Source: Megalobrama amblycephala (lineage: Eukaryota; Chordata; Actinopteri; Cypriniformes; Xenocyprididae). Taken from it: a stretch of DNA of 64,000 nucleotides. The stretch's first letter is position 1. Every line of letters starts with the position of its first letter. The position numbers and the translations under genes are program-made. Positions 22,468 to 35,741 of this stretch are shown here, one piece after another. The stretch spans positions 20,017,638 through 20,081,637 of the forward strand of contig NC_063057.1 in the NCBI RefSeq assembly GCF_018812025.1. Reading direction: 5' to 3'. Under the pieces are notes generated by a model. It worked only from the letters and a program-made list of their open reading frames with translations. It was not told where the DNA came from and did no database searches.

Positions 22468-24274
22468 TTAAAGGTGAAATATGTAAGAATTTTGCAGTAA
22501 AATATCCAAAAACCACTGGGCCAGTGTTATATATTTTGTTAACTTGAGTACTTACAACATCCCAAATGTTTGCAACTATTTGTAAATCGTGAGAAAATTG
22601 CAATTTTAACCAAGGCTCTGGGACGTGTGAGGAGTCGTCTGTCAATTGCGTCATACCTGCGTTACCCTCGGTTTCCGGTTTTATTTTGTAGAAACCATGG
22701 AAACACCAAAGATGCTTTAATATATTACATGTTTTAATAGACAAGGCAACAACTGTTTTGATATATTTATAGACAGAAAACTAATTGTTGTTATATAGCT
22801 CAACACGTTTAGTCTTATTGTTTAAATCTAATTTTCTTGATTTTTACCATGCTTTACCATGCCTCAGAAAAACACTATTTTGTGAAGCGAACATAGCATA
22901 ATCAGATGCAGCTTTATTTTTAGTAACACTAATACAGAATTTTCTCCATCATACAATTCGTTTTAAAATTAATTGCATGCCATTTATCAACACAAGCCAT
23001 CCAGCATTTATTAATATGATATTCTAAAATCGATCTATCTTACTGCAGTGTGTAACAAGTGTCTTACAGCAGCTGCCGAGCGAACGCACAGAGTAACGTT
23101 ATAACATTTTCAACACACTCAAATGTATCTAATATGATAAACAGAGCTGCGTTACCTCATACTCATGACCGGAAAAGCGGAAGTGGCGCCGGCGACTGTG
23201 GCATAATAAAAGTTCTGCTGCTCGCGAGGCGTGTGTTGCGCAATCGCTCCAGCGGCCTCGTTCAGCTCCCACAACACTCGGTTCTGCTCTGCTTCATACT
23301 ACAGTAATGTTAATAATCGCATCCATGAACATCATTTCTTCCCGAGTCCAATCCCAATTCTTTTCCAACGGCTGTGAGGTGAAGGCCACATGTCCCAAGA
23401 TGCCGCGCTCAAACTTGGTGTCATCAAGCTACGCCTTTGTTTTTAATACACTGTAAAAAATGACCGTGATTTTAACAGTAAAAGACTGTAAAAATGCTGC
23501 GGTGAAAAACTGTTGATTGGTTTACAGAAAGTTTCCGTACTATATACAGTGAATAACTGTAATAGATCTAATGGTACATTTAATGTAATTTTACGGTAAA
23601 ATACCGTTAAATTCACAGTTTTTGGAAGTGAAAAATAACAATTCATTGTAAAATTTACAGTGAAAAACCGTATATTGACATTCCCACAATTCCCTGCGTG
23701 ATACTTCACATTTGATATATTTTCGTTGAAATAACTCTGTTTCTTCTTAGTTTTTCTCATTTTTTTCTAATCAGTTATGTACATTAGGGTTTTATGTTAC
23801 ATCTAATGTTGTTAAATTAATGTTTATTGCATTTTTAAGATTTCATGCATGTTACCATGATGGTGTTTAGTGTGTGTGTGAATGACACTGTGTGCACCTT
23901 CTATATATTAGTATTGTGCTTCTCAGCTTGTGGAAAAGCTGCTTGTGATGAACTTTGATTCATCATGTGACTCTCATCACCACTGTGTTTGGTGACTGTC
24001 AGTGTATTATAAAGGTACAAAACAGATATTAGTACTTCATTAGGTTAGTAAATTAACATTATATCAGTTAATGAAATACGTTATTTTACCGTAAATTTAA
24101 CAGATTTAAAATGTAAAATTCACATGTAACTCTGTAAGTATGTTTACGGTTTGATGTCATTTTTACAGTATTGTTCTGGTAACCACAGCTGCCGGTATTT
24201 TTCCGTAGAAACAACAGGATTTTTTTTTACAGTGTAGGCCTCTAGACAGAAAATATTACATATTGCACCTTTAA
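22468..24274. repeat. TTAA MITE, AAAGGTGMAATATGTAA family, with a nested element
   Basis: TTAA at 22468-22471 and 24271-24274. The left terminus AGGTGAAATATGTAAGAATT is matched by inverted AGGTGCAATATGTAATATTT on the right. The 1.8-kb size is explained by the insertion at 23453-24234. The coding-looking frames at 22439-22744 and 23059-23307 lie inside and are unsupported. Confidence 0.85.
23453..24234. repeat. Nested TA-flanked MITE with CACTGTAAAAAA termini
   Basis: Begins TA-CACTGTAAAAAATG and ends TTTTTTTTACAGTG-TA, i.e. inverted termini with TA on both sides, as in mariner-type insertions. The interior is full of TTTACAGT/ACTGTAAA and TTTACGGT motifs in both orientations. It interrupts the TTAA MITE at 22468-24274, so it is the younger insertion. 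Confidence 0.75.
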
Positions 24275-25946
24275 TAAGGTTTTCTTTTCAAGAATTTTTT
24301 TCTTTTAGTTAGGCTTTTTTCTTCATTACGATATCAGAACAGTTGTACCATCCTGACATCATTGACTTTATGCCCTGCAAAAAAAAAAAAAAAAAAAATC
24401 TAATTAATTTAATTCAGAAATTAAAAACATCCTGGCTGCTCTTTTCCGTACATTGACAGTACATGCGGAAAAGTCTCCTAAAGCTTATTATGAAGAAATA
24501 AACTGAAATTTAGGTTGTTTTTGATGAAATCTTGCCATCCATGAAAACTCTAAGATTTTATTCATAAATTTTGGTCTTTACCTCACACAAATTAATCATA
24601 AGTCTTCAGAAGACTTGTAATATATATATAACTGCTTTTATGTAACTTTTTTACTATGACATTTTTGGTACATTCTGTCACTTTTAAATGGAATGACATG
24701 AGTAAATGTTGGCAGATTATTATTTTTTTTTTAAGGTGAACTAAGAGAGCTTTAAATTTAATATGTATAAGTGCGACTTCTCAAAAGCATGCACAAAAGA
24801 ATCACCTATCAATATGTGCAATATTTAGTGCAGCAGAGTTGGTGCCTGCAAGGTAAAGAGAAAAACGACAATCTATGAAGCACTTCTAAAAAAGTCATCA
24901 TTGTCCTGCAATGCTAGATGTTAAAATGGTGCTTAATGCTCAGAATTCTCAGAATCTGTCTTGCCTTTACATGAAACGAACCCATAATATCACACACACT
25001 CTTTGGACTGAGAGTGTTATGTAACCCTCCCACTTCAGATGCTGGCCTCCATTCTTTATGTAATGAGGCAGGCTGGAAAAGACACAGCTAAAACACATTA
25101 AAGCTCACTGACAGATGTACAGTTTTAAGACGGAGACTGGCTCCTTTTTGCGGCATTCGCATGACGAAAAGCCTTGTCGTGGGCAATTTAGTCAAAGGCA
25201 ACTGGTTATACAGTTGTTGCAGATGTTTCTCCAATCATCTGTGTGGATTCATCAGGAGTTTGATGGGTGATTCCATGAAAAACCTCCTTGAAGTGTGAAT
25301 TGTGATCAAGGAGGGCCAAAATAGCGGTTAGCGTAGCTTTTTGGGTTCAGATGGTTTAGTTATGTTATCCACCAACAGGTAAGTAGCCATGCTACATTTT
25401 GCTAGCAAGTCAATGACATGAGGCTCATTTTTGTCTGGATCAATTAATTATGCAAAAATACACTCAAAATGCAGTTCAATGACTTAAATACATCTCTTCT
25501 ATGATTAACACTGTTTTGGCAATCATATACTTAATTAAGTAAATTAATTAACTATTTTTTATTTGAAAAGAATACCCAATTAAGCACTTTGGAATAATCT
25601 TGGAATTATTATTTATTCACACAAAATAATAAATATTATAAATATTTCATAACAATAAATCTTAACCTTCAAGACTGTTTGTTGAGGTTAATAAGTTTCT
25701 TAAAATATTAGATTACTTTTTATGACAAAGCAGGGTTAGGGTTAGTTTGGGCTGTAAAATGTCTTATGGTTTATATTAAATTATAAATTATAATATAATT
25801 AAATTATATATAATAATTTCATTTTACCTTGATAATTGATAGCTTTTATCTTGATAAATATTTAAAATAAGGAAAATATGTTAGGAATTAAATGAAAATA
25901 TGTAAGGAAAGTATGTCTTTTTTGATGGTTACACCACATGACATGT
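24275..25946. other. Intergenic, nothing recognised
   Basis: A poly(A) run near 24379-24397 and AT-rich unique-looking DNA. No gene or complete element seen. Confidence 0.5.
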
Positions 25947-26578
25947 TTAAAGGGTTAGTTCACCCAAAAATGAAAATTCCGTTATTTATTACCTCCCGTA
26001 AGACCTTCGTTAATCTTCGGAACACAAATTAAGATATTTTAGTTGAAATCCAATGACTCCGTGAGGCCTGCATAGGGAGTAATGACATTTCCTCTCTCAA
26101 GATCCATTAATGTACTAAAAACATATTTAAATCAGTTCATGTGAGTACAGTGGTTCAATATCAATATTATAAAGTGACGAGAATATTTTTGGTGCGCCAA
26201 AAAAAACCAAAATAACGACTTATATAGTGATGGCCGATTTCAAAACACTGCTATAGGAAGCTTCAGAGCATAAATGAATCAGCGTGTCGAAACAGAGGTT
26301 CGGAGCGCCAAAGTCACGTGATTTCAGCAGTTTGAAACGCGATCCGAATCATGATTCGATACGCTGATTCATTATGCTCCGAATCTTCCTGAAGCAGTGT
26401 TTTGAAATCGGCCATCACTAAATAAGTTGTTATTTTGTTTTTTGTGGCGCACCAAAAATATTCTTGTCGCTTTATAATATTAATATTGAACCACTGTACT
26501 CACATGAACTGATTTGAATATGTTTTTAGTACATTAATGGATCTTGAGAGAGGAAATGTCATCGAACTAACCCTTTAA
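25947..26578. repeat. TTAA MITE, AAAGGGTTAGTTCACCC family, copy 4
   Basis: TTAA at 25947-25950 and 26575-26578. The left arm and centre are complete. The right arm is cut short: sequence jumps from GAGAGGAAATGTCATCG straight to AACTAACCCTTTAA, an internal deletion of about 150 bp relative to copy 2. Confidence 0.88.
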
Positions 26579-28652
26579 GGTCATTTAATTAAAAAATTTC
26601 TAAGAACTTGGCACATATATTTTGCAATGTTTTTTTTTTGTTTTTTTAATTGTTCTATATCTCACACTCTTAGGCCTATTTGTCACTGACCCTAGTTGGC
26701 ACAGCCTAGTTAGCCCTTGCATTCTAGATAGCATGGCCCAGTTAACCCATTTCAACAACAAAAAACACGGATCTAAACTGTCTTTGGCATTCAAAGGAGA
26801 ACAAAATTATCAAAACATAATGAAAGCAGACAGAACATGTCCAGGGTTTGGCTGGTCAAAATCAACATGGAACTCTTTGAAAGGCTGACATGTATGAATT
26901 AGCCTGACAGTTTTGCTATTTGAAGTCAAAAATATGTTGTGAAATCCTGCCAACAACTTGACATAGGGTTATCGATAACTTGTTAAACCATGCTATTGGG
27001 TTGATTTCATCTACTCAGCTGTAATCATAGTCATTTTCTTTCTGTTTCACACCTACATGCCATGTGAGCCTCGCACAATTTGATAAATATTTTCCCTAGC
27101 CAATGAAATTAAATTATTCCTCATGACCCAGATACTAAATCATGTTTGTGTCTCTCTCTGTCCTGCCTTGAGCTCAGGATTTTGCACAGAGGCTGGAGCT
27201 AGACTCATCAGTGCCCCCTGCTGGTCAATTTGGGGGAATGAGAAGTTAATATGAAGGGTTTATTTGGATAAGAGGTGGTGTGTGTTCCATTCACAGTCTT
27301 ATACGGGACATTTTGATTTCCGGCCACAATGGTGTTCCAAAGTTCAACATTTCTAAAAGCTTTAGCTCGTCTCGGCTCTTATTTTCATTTGCATAAGTTC
27401 AGTATTTCCTAACATTCTGATGCTCTCATCTCTTGCTCTGCCCTGCTGTTAATCCCACAATCCTCTGAGCAATCCTGCCCCCTAGCTCCCATAGAGAATT
27501 AATTGAAAATGCCAGTTCATGCTCCACTCACTCTGCACCGACACATACTGCGAGAAAAAGAAAGTGGATTGGATGGGTAAGATAAAGAGTGTAATGTATC
27601 CAATCACTCACATTCATGGTCACCTATTCCTGAATAACATCCGCACTCATAGTGCCAATCATTCCCCCATTTTCATGAAACAAAATGTGTTTAGAAAGTT
27701 TGTCAAGATGCAGTGAAGGGAGTGCTAGTGAGCACACTTTTGAAACTTGATATTACAAATATAGGGTCTTGTACAAACTTCTGCATGAGAATGCAAAAAT
27801 ATAATTTTTTCTCCCATTTCATATTCTTTACCATCACCATGACCCTTTTAGGGGCTCCGTAGATTCCTGTAACCAGTTTGTTATGATGAATATGGTGTTC
27901 GAGATGAATGTGTGTACTTTGAAAGTGGTATGGACAGAAATTCCCTATAGGTCTCATTACATTACTTTTTCATCTGAGAGAACTTTCATGTTCTTTAATG
28001 TGGACGGACATTGCTAAAATTCCAATATTCTCATTCATGTCAATCAGTATAAGAACATGAGGTAACAGAGCATATTTGATGACTTATTTGAGGCAACCTA
28101 CATGGAGATGAAATATTGCTAGTAAAATGAGATGAATTGCTATTTCTGTTTGGATATTACTCCTTTCAGAACAAATATGACCAAATGACAAATCACTCTT
28201 AGCATAATTCCTATTATTACAGATCAGATATGGCTTCTCCTGAGCATGCATATTTTTCCTCATTAGCTCCGAATCAAATCCACAGAGATTTCTCAGAATG
28301 CCAAATCTGTTTAAAATATCAGCTGAATAATTTTTCTAAGATCTCTCTTTTAAAAAAGGGCAGACCACAGAGGAGCTTAAAGTGCCCTTTTCTACAAAGT
28401 TCACTTTTTTTTAAAGTTTCTTTTAAAACTTAAAGGAATGTTCTGAAGTTAATCTCTATCAGCAGCATCTGTCGATTACAGAAAAGACTCTGTCCACCAT
28501 CTAGATAAAACTTTTCACCGAACATTTCAAAGCATTCTGGGATTGTTTCATCAATAAAGGATACATGTGCTGCAGAGCTGCCTCAGAATTTGTCTGAAAC
28601 ATAGAAACCTTTTAATGGGGACATAATGCCCTATTTACAAGATGTAATATAA
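26579..28652. other. Intergenic, nothing recognised
   Basis: No element termini or convincing coding frames. The frames at 26622-26888 and 27703-27957 lack splice or start context. Composition is ordinary for the window. Confidence 0.5.
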
Positions 28653-29354
28653 AGCCCTATTCGGACGGGATTAGTTTTACATGGGGAGGTGGAGGTAAAG
28701 TAATTATTACCAGAGCTTCCCGTCCGAATGTGCCATCTCGGTAATTATTACGGACAATGTCAGTAAAGATTACGGCGACTTTTACCTTCTGTAAAAAAGG
28801 TCCGGAAAAATTACCTCAGGTAATACTAATCCCGTTCGAATAGACCCGCTGTAAATATGTACGGTAAAATTCCGTCATTTCCTGTTTAAAAGTAGTTTTC
28901 TGCGCATTTTTCAAGCATGGAAGCACTTGAAGAAACATTAATTTGTGTTGTAGGTGGTGGGACAAGTCTGTGTCAAACCTCAAGTATTTTCTACATACCA
29001 TTCAGAGCAAAAAGAAGATCGAAGCAATTGTCAGAGGTACAATACTAATGTGCATATTACCATCATAATACAATCAGAATTTAATTAATAAATCGTTTGA
29101 CCGGACCTAACTGTTATATAGTTTATATATTTAGATTATATGTGTTTGCGCACATGGTATCAGGAAGCAACGTATACCCGCATGACGACAGGGAGGTGAC
29201 GGCGGTGCGTAAATCGAGTTACCCCTCCCACTTCTGCTAGTTTTACTGAGATGTCTTGTCCCGTGCGAATTGGCCAATTAATATTACAGACGTCCTGAGG
29301 TAAAATTACTTTACTCCACATCCCATGTAAAACTAATCCCGTCCGAATAGGGCT
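28653..29354. repeat. PIF/Harbinger-type MITE with TAA target duplication
   Basis: TAA at 28650-28652 and 29355-29357 flank inverted termini AGCCCTATTCGGACGGGATT (left) and the same with TCGG read as TCGG/CCGA inverted at the right, followed by TAGTTTTACATGGG in both arms. The 702-bp length, no ORF and a TWA target duplication fit non-autonomous Harbinger elements; the superfamily call is inference. Confidence 0.8.
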
Positions 29355-29692
29355 TAAGTCTCTGGTATCCTCAGAATGTGTCTGTGAAGTTTCAGCTCAA
29401 AATACCCCACAGATCATTTATTACAGCTTGTCAAATTTGCCCCAATTTGGGTGTGAGCAAAAACATACCGTTTTTGTGCATGTCCCTTTAAATGCAAATA
29501 AGCTGCTGCTCCCAGCTGCTTTCCAAAAGAGGGCGGAGCTTTAACAGGTCGCACTTAAGTTACTCAACAACAACAAAACTGGAGAATCTCACGCAGCCAA
29601 AATGATGATTGTCAGTAACGGTGTTCAGCTTACATTGTTCAAACCGGAGTCGAACACTGATGGAGAGACTCAGGAAGAAGTTACAACTTTTA

Positions 29693-30531
29693 AGGCCTGT
29701 TCACACCGGGACGAATATCGCGCGCGATTTTCGCCGACGTTTAACGCCTCGTGACTAAACAACGGGCACCAATGTGAGTGTGCACACCGACGCGAAAAAC
29801 GCGAGGCGTAAAAGCGTCATTTTTTAAAAAACGCCTCGGGTTCGTTTTTTTGGTTTGACGCGCCGCGTTAAAAACTGGCCGACCAATGAGACTGCCGCTT
29901 TTGTTCACGTGCCTGGAGCTGCTGAAGTTACAGTAAAACAGGACTTGGTGGCGCTCAAGCACAAAACGGTCTTGCCGAGCACACAAGACGACAAAGAGAA
30001 AGTAAGTAGACGAGGAAGACCCCTACAAACTATCCCTGCGTCTCAAACAGCTCCCTAGCTTCCTAGGTCATGTATCAGTATACCATTTAAATGAATGTGG
30101 CCGACTCCCTGATCAGTGCCCTGACTAGTGAAGTAGAGAGCTGATTGAGACGCACGCTATGGGTGCGCTGCCACAGTATTATTTCTGTATTTTTACTTTT
30201 TTTTCCTTTTACATTCAAGAAATATAGTTGAGAATGTCTGTTTCATAAATATGTTTATTTACACTACCGTTCACTTGCACTATATATATATATGTATGTA
30301 TGTATGCCATTTTATATATGCATTTTTTTTTTTTATCTTCTTTAACTTTATTAATATCATATGTTTATTTGCACTACCGTTAAGCACAAGCGCCACATAC
30401 TGTCAGGGAGTGAATTTGCACTTTCACTCGGCGCATCGCCGGTGAAAATCGCTTGGGTGTGAACACAAAAAACGTCTCGAAAAACGCTGACGATAAACGC
30501 GTGCGATATTCGTCCCGGTGTGTACGGGCCT
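29693..30531. repeat. PIF/Harbinger-type MITE with TTA target duplication
   Basis: TTA at 29690-29692 and 30532-30534. The left terminus AGGCCTGTTCACACCGGGAC faces inverted AGGCCCGTACACACCGGGAC, followed by GAATATCGC in both arms. It is 839 bp and CpG-rich in the arms (GCGCGCGATTTTCGCCGACG), with an AT-rich middle (about 30190-30380). Frames at 29741-30058 are artefacts. Confidence 0.82.
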
Positions 30532-30534
30532 TTA

Positions 30535-32040
30535 GAGTGAAACTGGACGTTTCTGAACGGTTACTGGATAAATTTATGTAGTTACTGTGGAGTTGATTCA
30601 ACTCGTCGTCTAGCATAAAATGCGTAAAATGACGGCATGGCAACAAAACTCTACTACAACAACTCTTCCTCTTCTCTAAAGCAGCCCAACATGGCCTCAC
30701 CTCCTTTGTTGCGTGTTCTCAAGGGCAGGGTTTATGTAAATTTTAGTGTTAGTGATGTCACTAACCCGGGAAAAAGCTTGATGTAGTCCCTACCAGCCGT
30801 TTGTTGTAGTCCTTAAAAAGCGTTTGTAAAAGAAAATATCTCCCTTTGCACTGAACTTTGCAGTCGTTGTTTATGTTCAAACAGCAACATTACACACTAA
30901 CTAAAGTTAAAAAAGTGAAATCATAATCAAGGACCCTTTTAAAGACAGCATAATTTATGGAGCCCCTAAAGGGACATGGTGAAGGAAAAAAATGAGATGA
31001 GAAAAAAATGAGATTGACAACACTTTTGCTTTCTCTCGCAAATGTGTCGCGTTCCCCCAAGAAACTTTGGGTTCACTCAAGAGAACACCAAGTTTCTTGC
31101 CAGAATGCTAAAGGTTTTGTGAGCGTTTCAGCCGTTTCCTAATAAGTACCCTTTGTTTGCTTTCCCTTGTTTCTTGAGTAAGTTGTCCGGTATTGTTTGT
31201 ACGGTTCTTGCACTGCCTGCCTTCTTCTGAGTTTCTTTGTGTGGATTATTCAATAAAGACTTTTGAACCTGTACCTGCACTTCATTGTGTGTTTTAAACT
31301 ACCGTTCATGACACCAAGACAACATTTCTCATTTTGATTTAATTTAACTTCATGATGTACTAATATATCTAAATCGAAAACTGACATGAAAATGAATAAA
31401 TATATAGTTAAAGTAAAAAAAATACATGACAAAACCACTCAACAAAATTACTAAAACTTTATCTAAAATGAAAATATAAAAATAAAAACCAATTTAAAAT
31501 ATTAATAAAAACTATAATAGTATTTCAACGATGGTAAAATAACACAGGTAAATGATGACAGAATTTGTGGATGAACTGTTCAAAGCAAAAAAATTTTGAG
31601 ACTATGCTGGCTTTGTACTGTTATACTGTACAAAAAGAGACATTCAAGATACAGTATAATCATAAAAAGCTGTCATCACAGCGCAAGCGCTTCAGTATTG
31701 TATTTAATCCTCAAGGTGAGGTCTGCGCTGCCTTTGTGAATGGAGAACCTTGAGATATTTATCATTGTGTGATGGATGTATGAGAGGGAGAGAAGGGACA
31801 CCGGCTTGTTTACACTGAAGAGCAGGAGGAAGGTGTCTTTCAGTGTCCTGAGGTCTGCCGCCACTCACCACACTGCCTTTATCAAAGCTGAAGGTCACAC
31901 TGACCATTTCAGCTACACAAACTGAAATGTCAAGATATAAGATGCATGGGGCAGAAAGGGTAAGTGACACAAAGAGAGAAAGGGCTTTTTTCACTTCCAC
32001 TTTTATTCTCCAGCAAAGCATTAGTGTCCATCCAAAGTTG
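30535..32040. other. Intergenic, nothing recognised
   Basis: Unique-looking DNA with AT-rich parts. The overlapping minus-strand frames at 31676-32021 have no family resemblance. Confidence 0.45.
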
Positions 32041-32116
32041 TGAATTTAATCACAAAATTGGAAAATTGCATAAAGCATTTGCGAATAAATTTGGCGCAAA
32101 ATATCTGTAATAAAAA

Positions 32117-32425
32117 ATGGAAGTTGTTGCAATCGGAGAAGCCACTGTGGTTCTTTTTTCCTCCATCATAAATGACTTGCGTCTCAGAGCTCACAGACGA
32201 AATGCAATAAACTCTGTCATGTTATCTTGCTTTCGAATGCCTGGTGTTTGTGAACGCAGTCATGTGAGACGTTTCTGGGAGGTCATTATACTAAATCATT
32301 CTGATGACAAACTTTGGCAATGGCATTTCAGAATAACTAAACATAAAAAAACATTTGAGATGCTGTGCAATGAAGTTGGTTATCCAATTGCTGCATTCAC
32401 ACCATGTTGTAATTACCGTAAATAA
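32117..32425 (+). pseudogene. Harbinger-like (HARBI1-type) transposase N-terminal fragment
   Basis: A 102-codon frame whose second half resembles the region before the nuclease core of HARBI1/PIF transposases. RRFWEV at about 55-60, LWQWHFRITKHKKTFEMLCN at about 69-88, then the stop after NYRK where the family continues into the conserved VPLEKRV-type block. The catalytic DDE residues would lie further on and are absent, so this is a truncated relic. The call rests on the FR(I/M)TK..FEMLC pattern only. Its closeness to the two Harbinger-type MITEs at 28.6-30.5 kb may be coincidental. Confidence 0.5.
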
Positions 32426-33157
32426 ATTTGCGTATATTTTCGAATCGGTATCGTGGTACTTTGATGTCATACACTGATCGGTCTGCAAAGCAGTACTGCT
32501 TTAAGTTAAACACACCTTAAATCTGCAGTGGTCAGGTGGTAGAGGCCATGTGGTACAAGTCGTAGCTCTCAGAAATTTACGAGTTTACATGTTGTAATAA
32601 GTTCTACAAGCATGTGAAGGATTTTTACAGTTCAGAATTGTTATAGTAATTATGAACGCACCTAATCACATCCACTGTCGAGGCAAAGTCACGCAAGTTT
32701 TTCCATTGCGCATCAAGGGATTTATTCGGTAAATGTGTTTCCATCATAGTTTATGTGCATGTTTTCTTATCGAATTAAAAATTAAAAAAAAAATCTGACT
32801 CATTTGAGATTTTTATGCACTTTTTTTTTCATATCCCAAAATTCGCGAAAAAATACGTGGATGGAAACATGGCTACTGACTGTAAGCTTCAAAAATTTTT
32901 GGAAACTGATTTCAGTATTATTTGTAGAATTTATTTATTTTGAATGAGCTTTTATTTTTATATGATCAGTTTTTATTTTAATTTTAAGTTTCAGTAATTT
33001 TGTTATGTGCTTTAATCATTTTTAATAGTTTATTTTATTTATTTTGTTTTACTTGTATTTAGCTTTATTTATTTATTTTTTATTTATTTTATTTCAATTA
33101 GTTGCCAAGGAAACATTTAAAAGTTTTTCATCTACTATTTATATTTTATTTTATTTC
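32426..33157. other. Intergenic AT-rich DNA
   Basis: 32640-32880 contains GTGTTTCCATCATAG and, inverted, GGATGGAAACATG, suggesting the end of another dispersed repeat. 32930-33150 is TTTATTTTATTT-rich. No gene. Confidence 0.45.
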
Positions 33158-34430
33158 TATTAATGTCCCAGTATGCATTGCAAAAATCTAAGTCTAAAAA
33201 ATAAAAAAATTTACACAGTAAAATACCGTTTTTCATTGAAACATTAATATACCATAAAAAACAATGCATTCTTGCTACAACAATGCATAGGCTACTTTCT
33301 CAAAAACGACAAATAATATTACCCATAATGCATTGTAATATACAGAATATACTGTAAAAACAATGCATTCTGGGTAATATTTGTTGTTTTCGAAAAAGTA
33401 TCCTATAGGTTATCTACTATTTATATTTTAGTTTATTTCAAATTTATTTCTATTAATGTCCCATTATGCATTGCAAAAATCTAAGTCTAAAAAATAAATT
33501 TACACAGTAAAATACCGTTTTTCATTGAAACATTAATATACCATAAAAACAATGCATTCTTGGTCATATTTGTCAACTTAAGAAAAGAGGCCTATAGGCT
33601 ACTTTCTCGAAAATAACAAATAATATTACCCACAGTGCATTGTAATATACAGACGTAATATACTGTAAAAACAATGCATTCTGGGTAATATTTGTTGTTT
33701 TCGAAAAAGTATCCTATAGGTTATCTACTATTTATATTTTATTTTATTTCAAATTTATTTCTATTAATGTCACATTATGCATTGCAAAAATCTAAGTCTA
33801 AAAAATAAATTTACACAGTAAAATACCGTTTTTCATTGAAACATTAATATACCATAAAAACAATGCATTCTTGGTCATATTTATCAATTTAAGAAAAGAA
33901 GCCTATAGGCTACTTTCTCGAAAACGACAAATAATATTACCCAGAATGCATTGTAATATACAGACGTAATATACTGTAAAAACAATGCATTCTGGGTAAT
34001 ATTTGTTGTTTTCGAAAAAGTATCCTATAGGTTATCTACTATTTATATTTTATTTTATTTCAAATTTATTTCTATTAATGTTCCATTATGCATTGCAAAA
34101 TCTAAGTCTAAAAAATAAATTTACACAGTAAAATACCATTTTTCATTGAAACATTAATATACCATAAAAACAATGCATTCTTGGTCATATTTATCAATTT
34201 AAGAAAAGAAGCCTATAGGCTACTTTCTCGAAAACGACAAATAATATTACTGATAATGCATTGTAATATACAGACGTAATATACTGTAAAAACAATGCAT
34301 TCTGGGTAATATGTTGTTTTCGAAAAAGTATCCTTTAGGTTATCTATCATTTATATTTTATTTTATTTCAAATTTATTTCAATTAATGTCCTAGTATGCA
34401 TTGCAAAAACCTAAGTCTACAGAAAAGTTA
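33158..34430. repeat. Tandem array of four ~310-bp palindromic units
   Basis: The landmark CTATTAATGTCCCATTATGC (with small variants) starts at 33158, 33450, 33761, 34072 and 34380, giving spacings of 292, 311, 311 and 308 bp. Each unit contains a large inverted repeat: CCTATAGGCTACTTTCTCGA and AATGCATTCTGGGTAATATT on opposite arms around an ACAGACGTAATATACTGTAA centre. The units are nearly identical, so amplification looks recent. No coding content. Confidence 0.9.
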
Positions 34431-35189
34431 TTAATATACTATAAATTCTGAAGTATTGATGTAAATTTTAGGCAGTAGAGTGTCTCAAATAAGTAACTTT
34501 TTGATGTTTCTTAACGCCATGCAATTTAGCAGCCTATGTAGGGAGTAGACAATAAGATGGCTCTTTAGGTTTTGGAACTGAGCTTACAAGAAGATGTCTG
34601 ATTGTTGTAAAGAAGAAAGAGGAAACGAAAAAGATGTAAAGGGAACACCATGCAACCATCATACTTAGGTCATGCATCCTATGTGAGAGTCAGTCACACC
34701 ACAGAATAAACCACTATAATGATAATAATGATCACACTCACACAGGCTGTTAGACTGAAAGCATCCATTATGAAAGAGAGAAGAGTATGAATTTATTTCC
34801 TGCACACGCACGAACCGCTCACATGGTCGTGAAGGATGACAGATTTGTCTTCCCTTGAGAGTCAAGGCCCTGTGTGTGGTGATAAAGACAACTAATTAAT
34901 TATTGAGAGATTAATTAAAAAGAAAGTGTGAGAAACAAAGTTGCAGGATGAACCGAAGGACATTATAAATCTATAAATAAACATTAAAAATGTGGCAAAA
35001 ATAAACTTTTGCTCACTATTTACTCACTCTCAAGTCATTCAAAATCTTTATGACTTTCTTTTTTTAAATGCATTGCACAAAGTATGATGTAAATGATTCA
35101 AATTAATAATATAATATGAATATGAATTATTAATTTGAAAATATGATTAGGTTTTTGTGGAGTCGCACCATTGTACAACTAACCATACA

Positions 35190-35545
35190 CTCTAAAAAAT
35201 AACAAATTTACACACAGTTTTCCATTGAAACCGTAATATACCATAAAAACAATGCATTCTGGGTAATATTTGTCGATTTAAGAAAAGAGGCCAAGGCTAC
35301 TTTCTCGAAAACTACAAATAAGATTACCCAGAATGCATTGTAATATACAGAATAATATACTGTAAAAAAACAATGCATTCTAGGTAATATTTGTTGTTTT
35401 TGAGAAAGTATCCTATAGGTTACTGTCTCGAAAACAACAAATAATATTACCTAATGCATTGTATTTACGGTATATTACTGTTTAAATGGAAAGCGGTATT
35501 TTACTGTGTAAATTTATTTCATTTTTTTTTACAGTTAGTTTTTAG
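35190..35545. repeat. Diverged unit of the palindromic 310-bp family
   Basis: Shares AACAATGCATTCTGGGTAAT, GGCTACTTTCTCGAAAAC and AATATACTGTAAAAA with the array at 33158-34430. It stands alone and starts and ends ACACTCTAAAAA / TTTTTAGAGTGT, which may be the true termini of the element from which the tandem units derive. Confidence 0.75.
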
Positions 35546-35741
35546 AGTGTCTTGTCATAAAAAAAGTCTTATTAATTGCCATTTTACAAGACTTATTGAA
35601 CTTGACACACAGTCATAAGGGTCTGCAGGATTTTTTACTGTGATAATCTTTTTTTTTGTATTTTGGTTGGACCACATGACTTTATTGGTCGCACATTTGA
35701 TTTGATATTAATATTGATGATAGTGAAGCTCTTTTCTCTTA

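Noticed and set aside
33158..34430. CRISPR-like regular spacing
   Set aside because: Units of about 310 bp are contiguous and near-identical, without short repeats and unique spacers; the host is a vertebrate.
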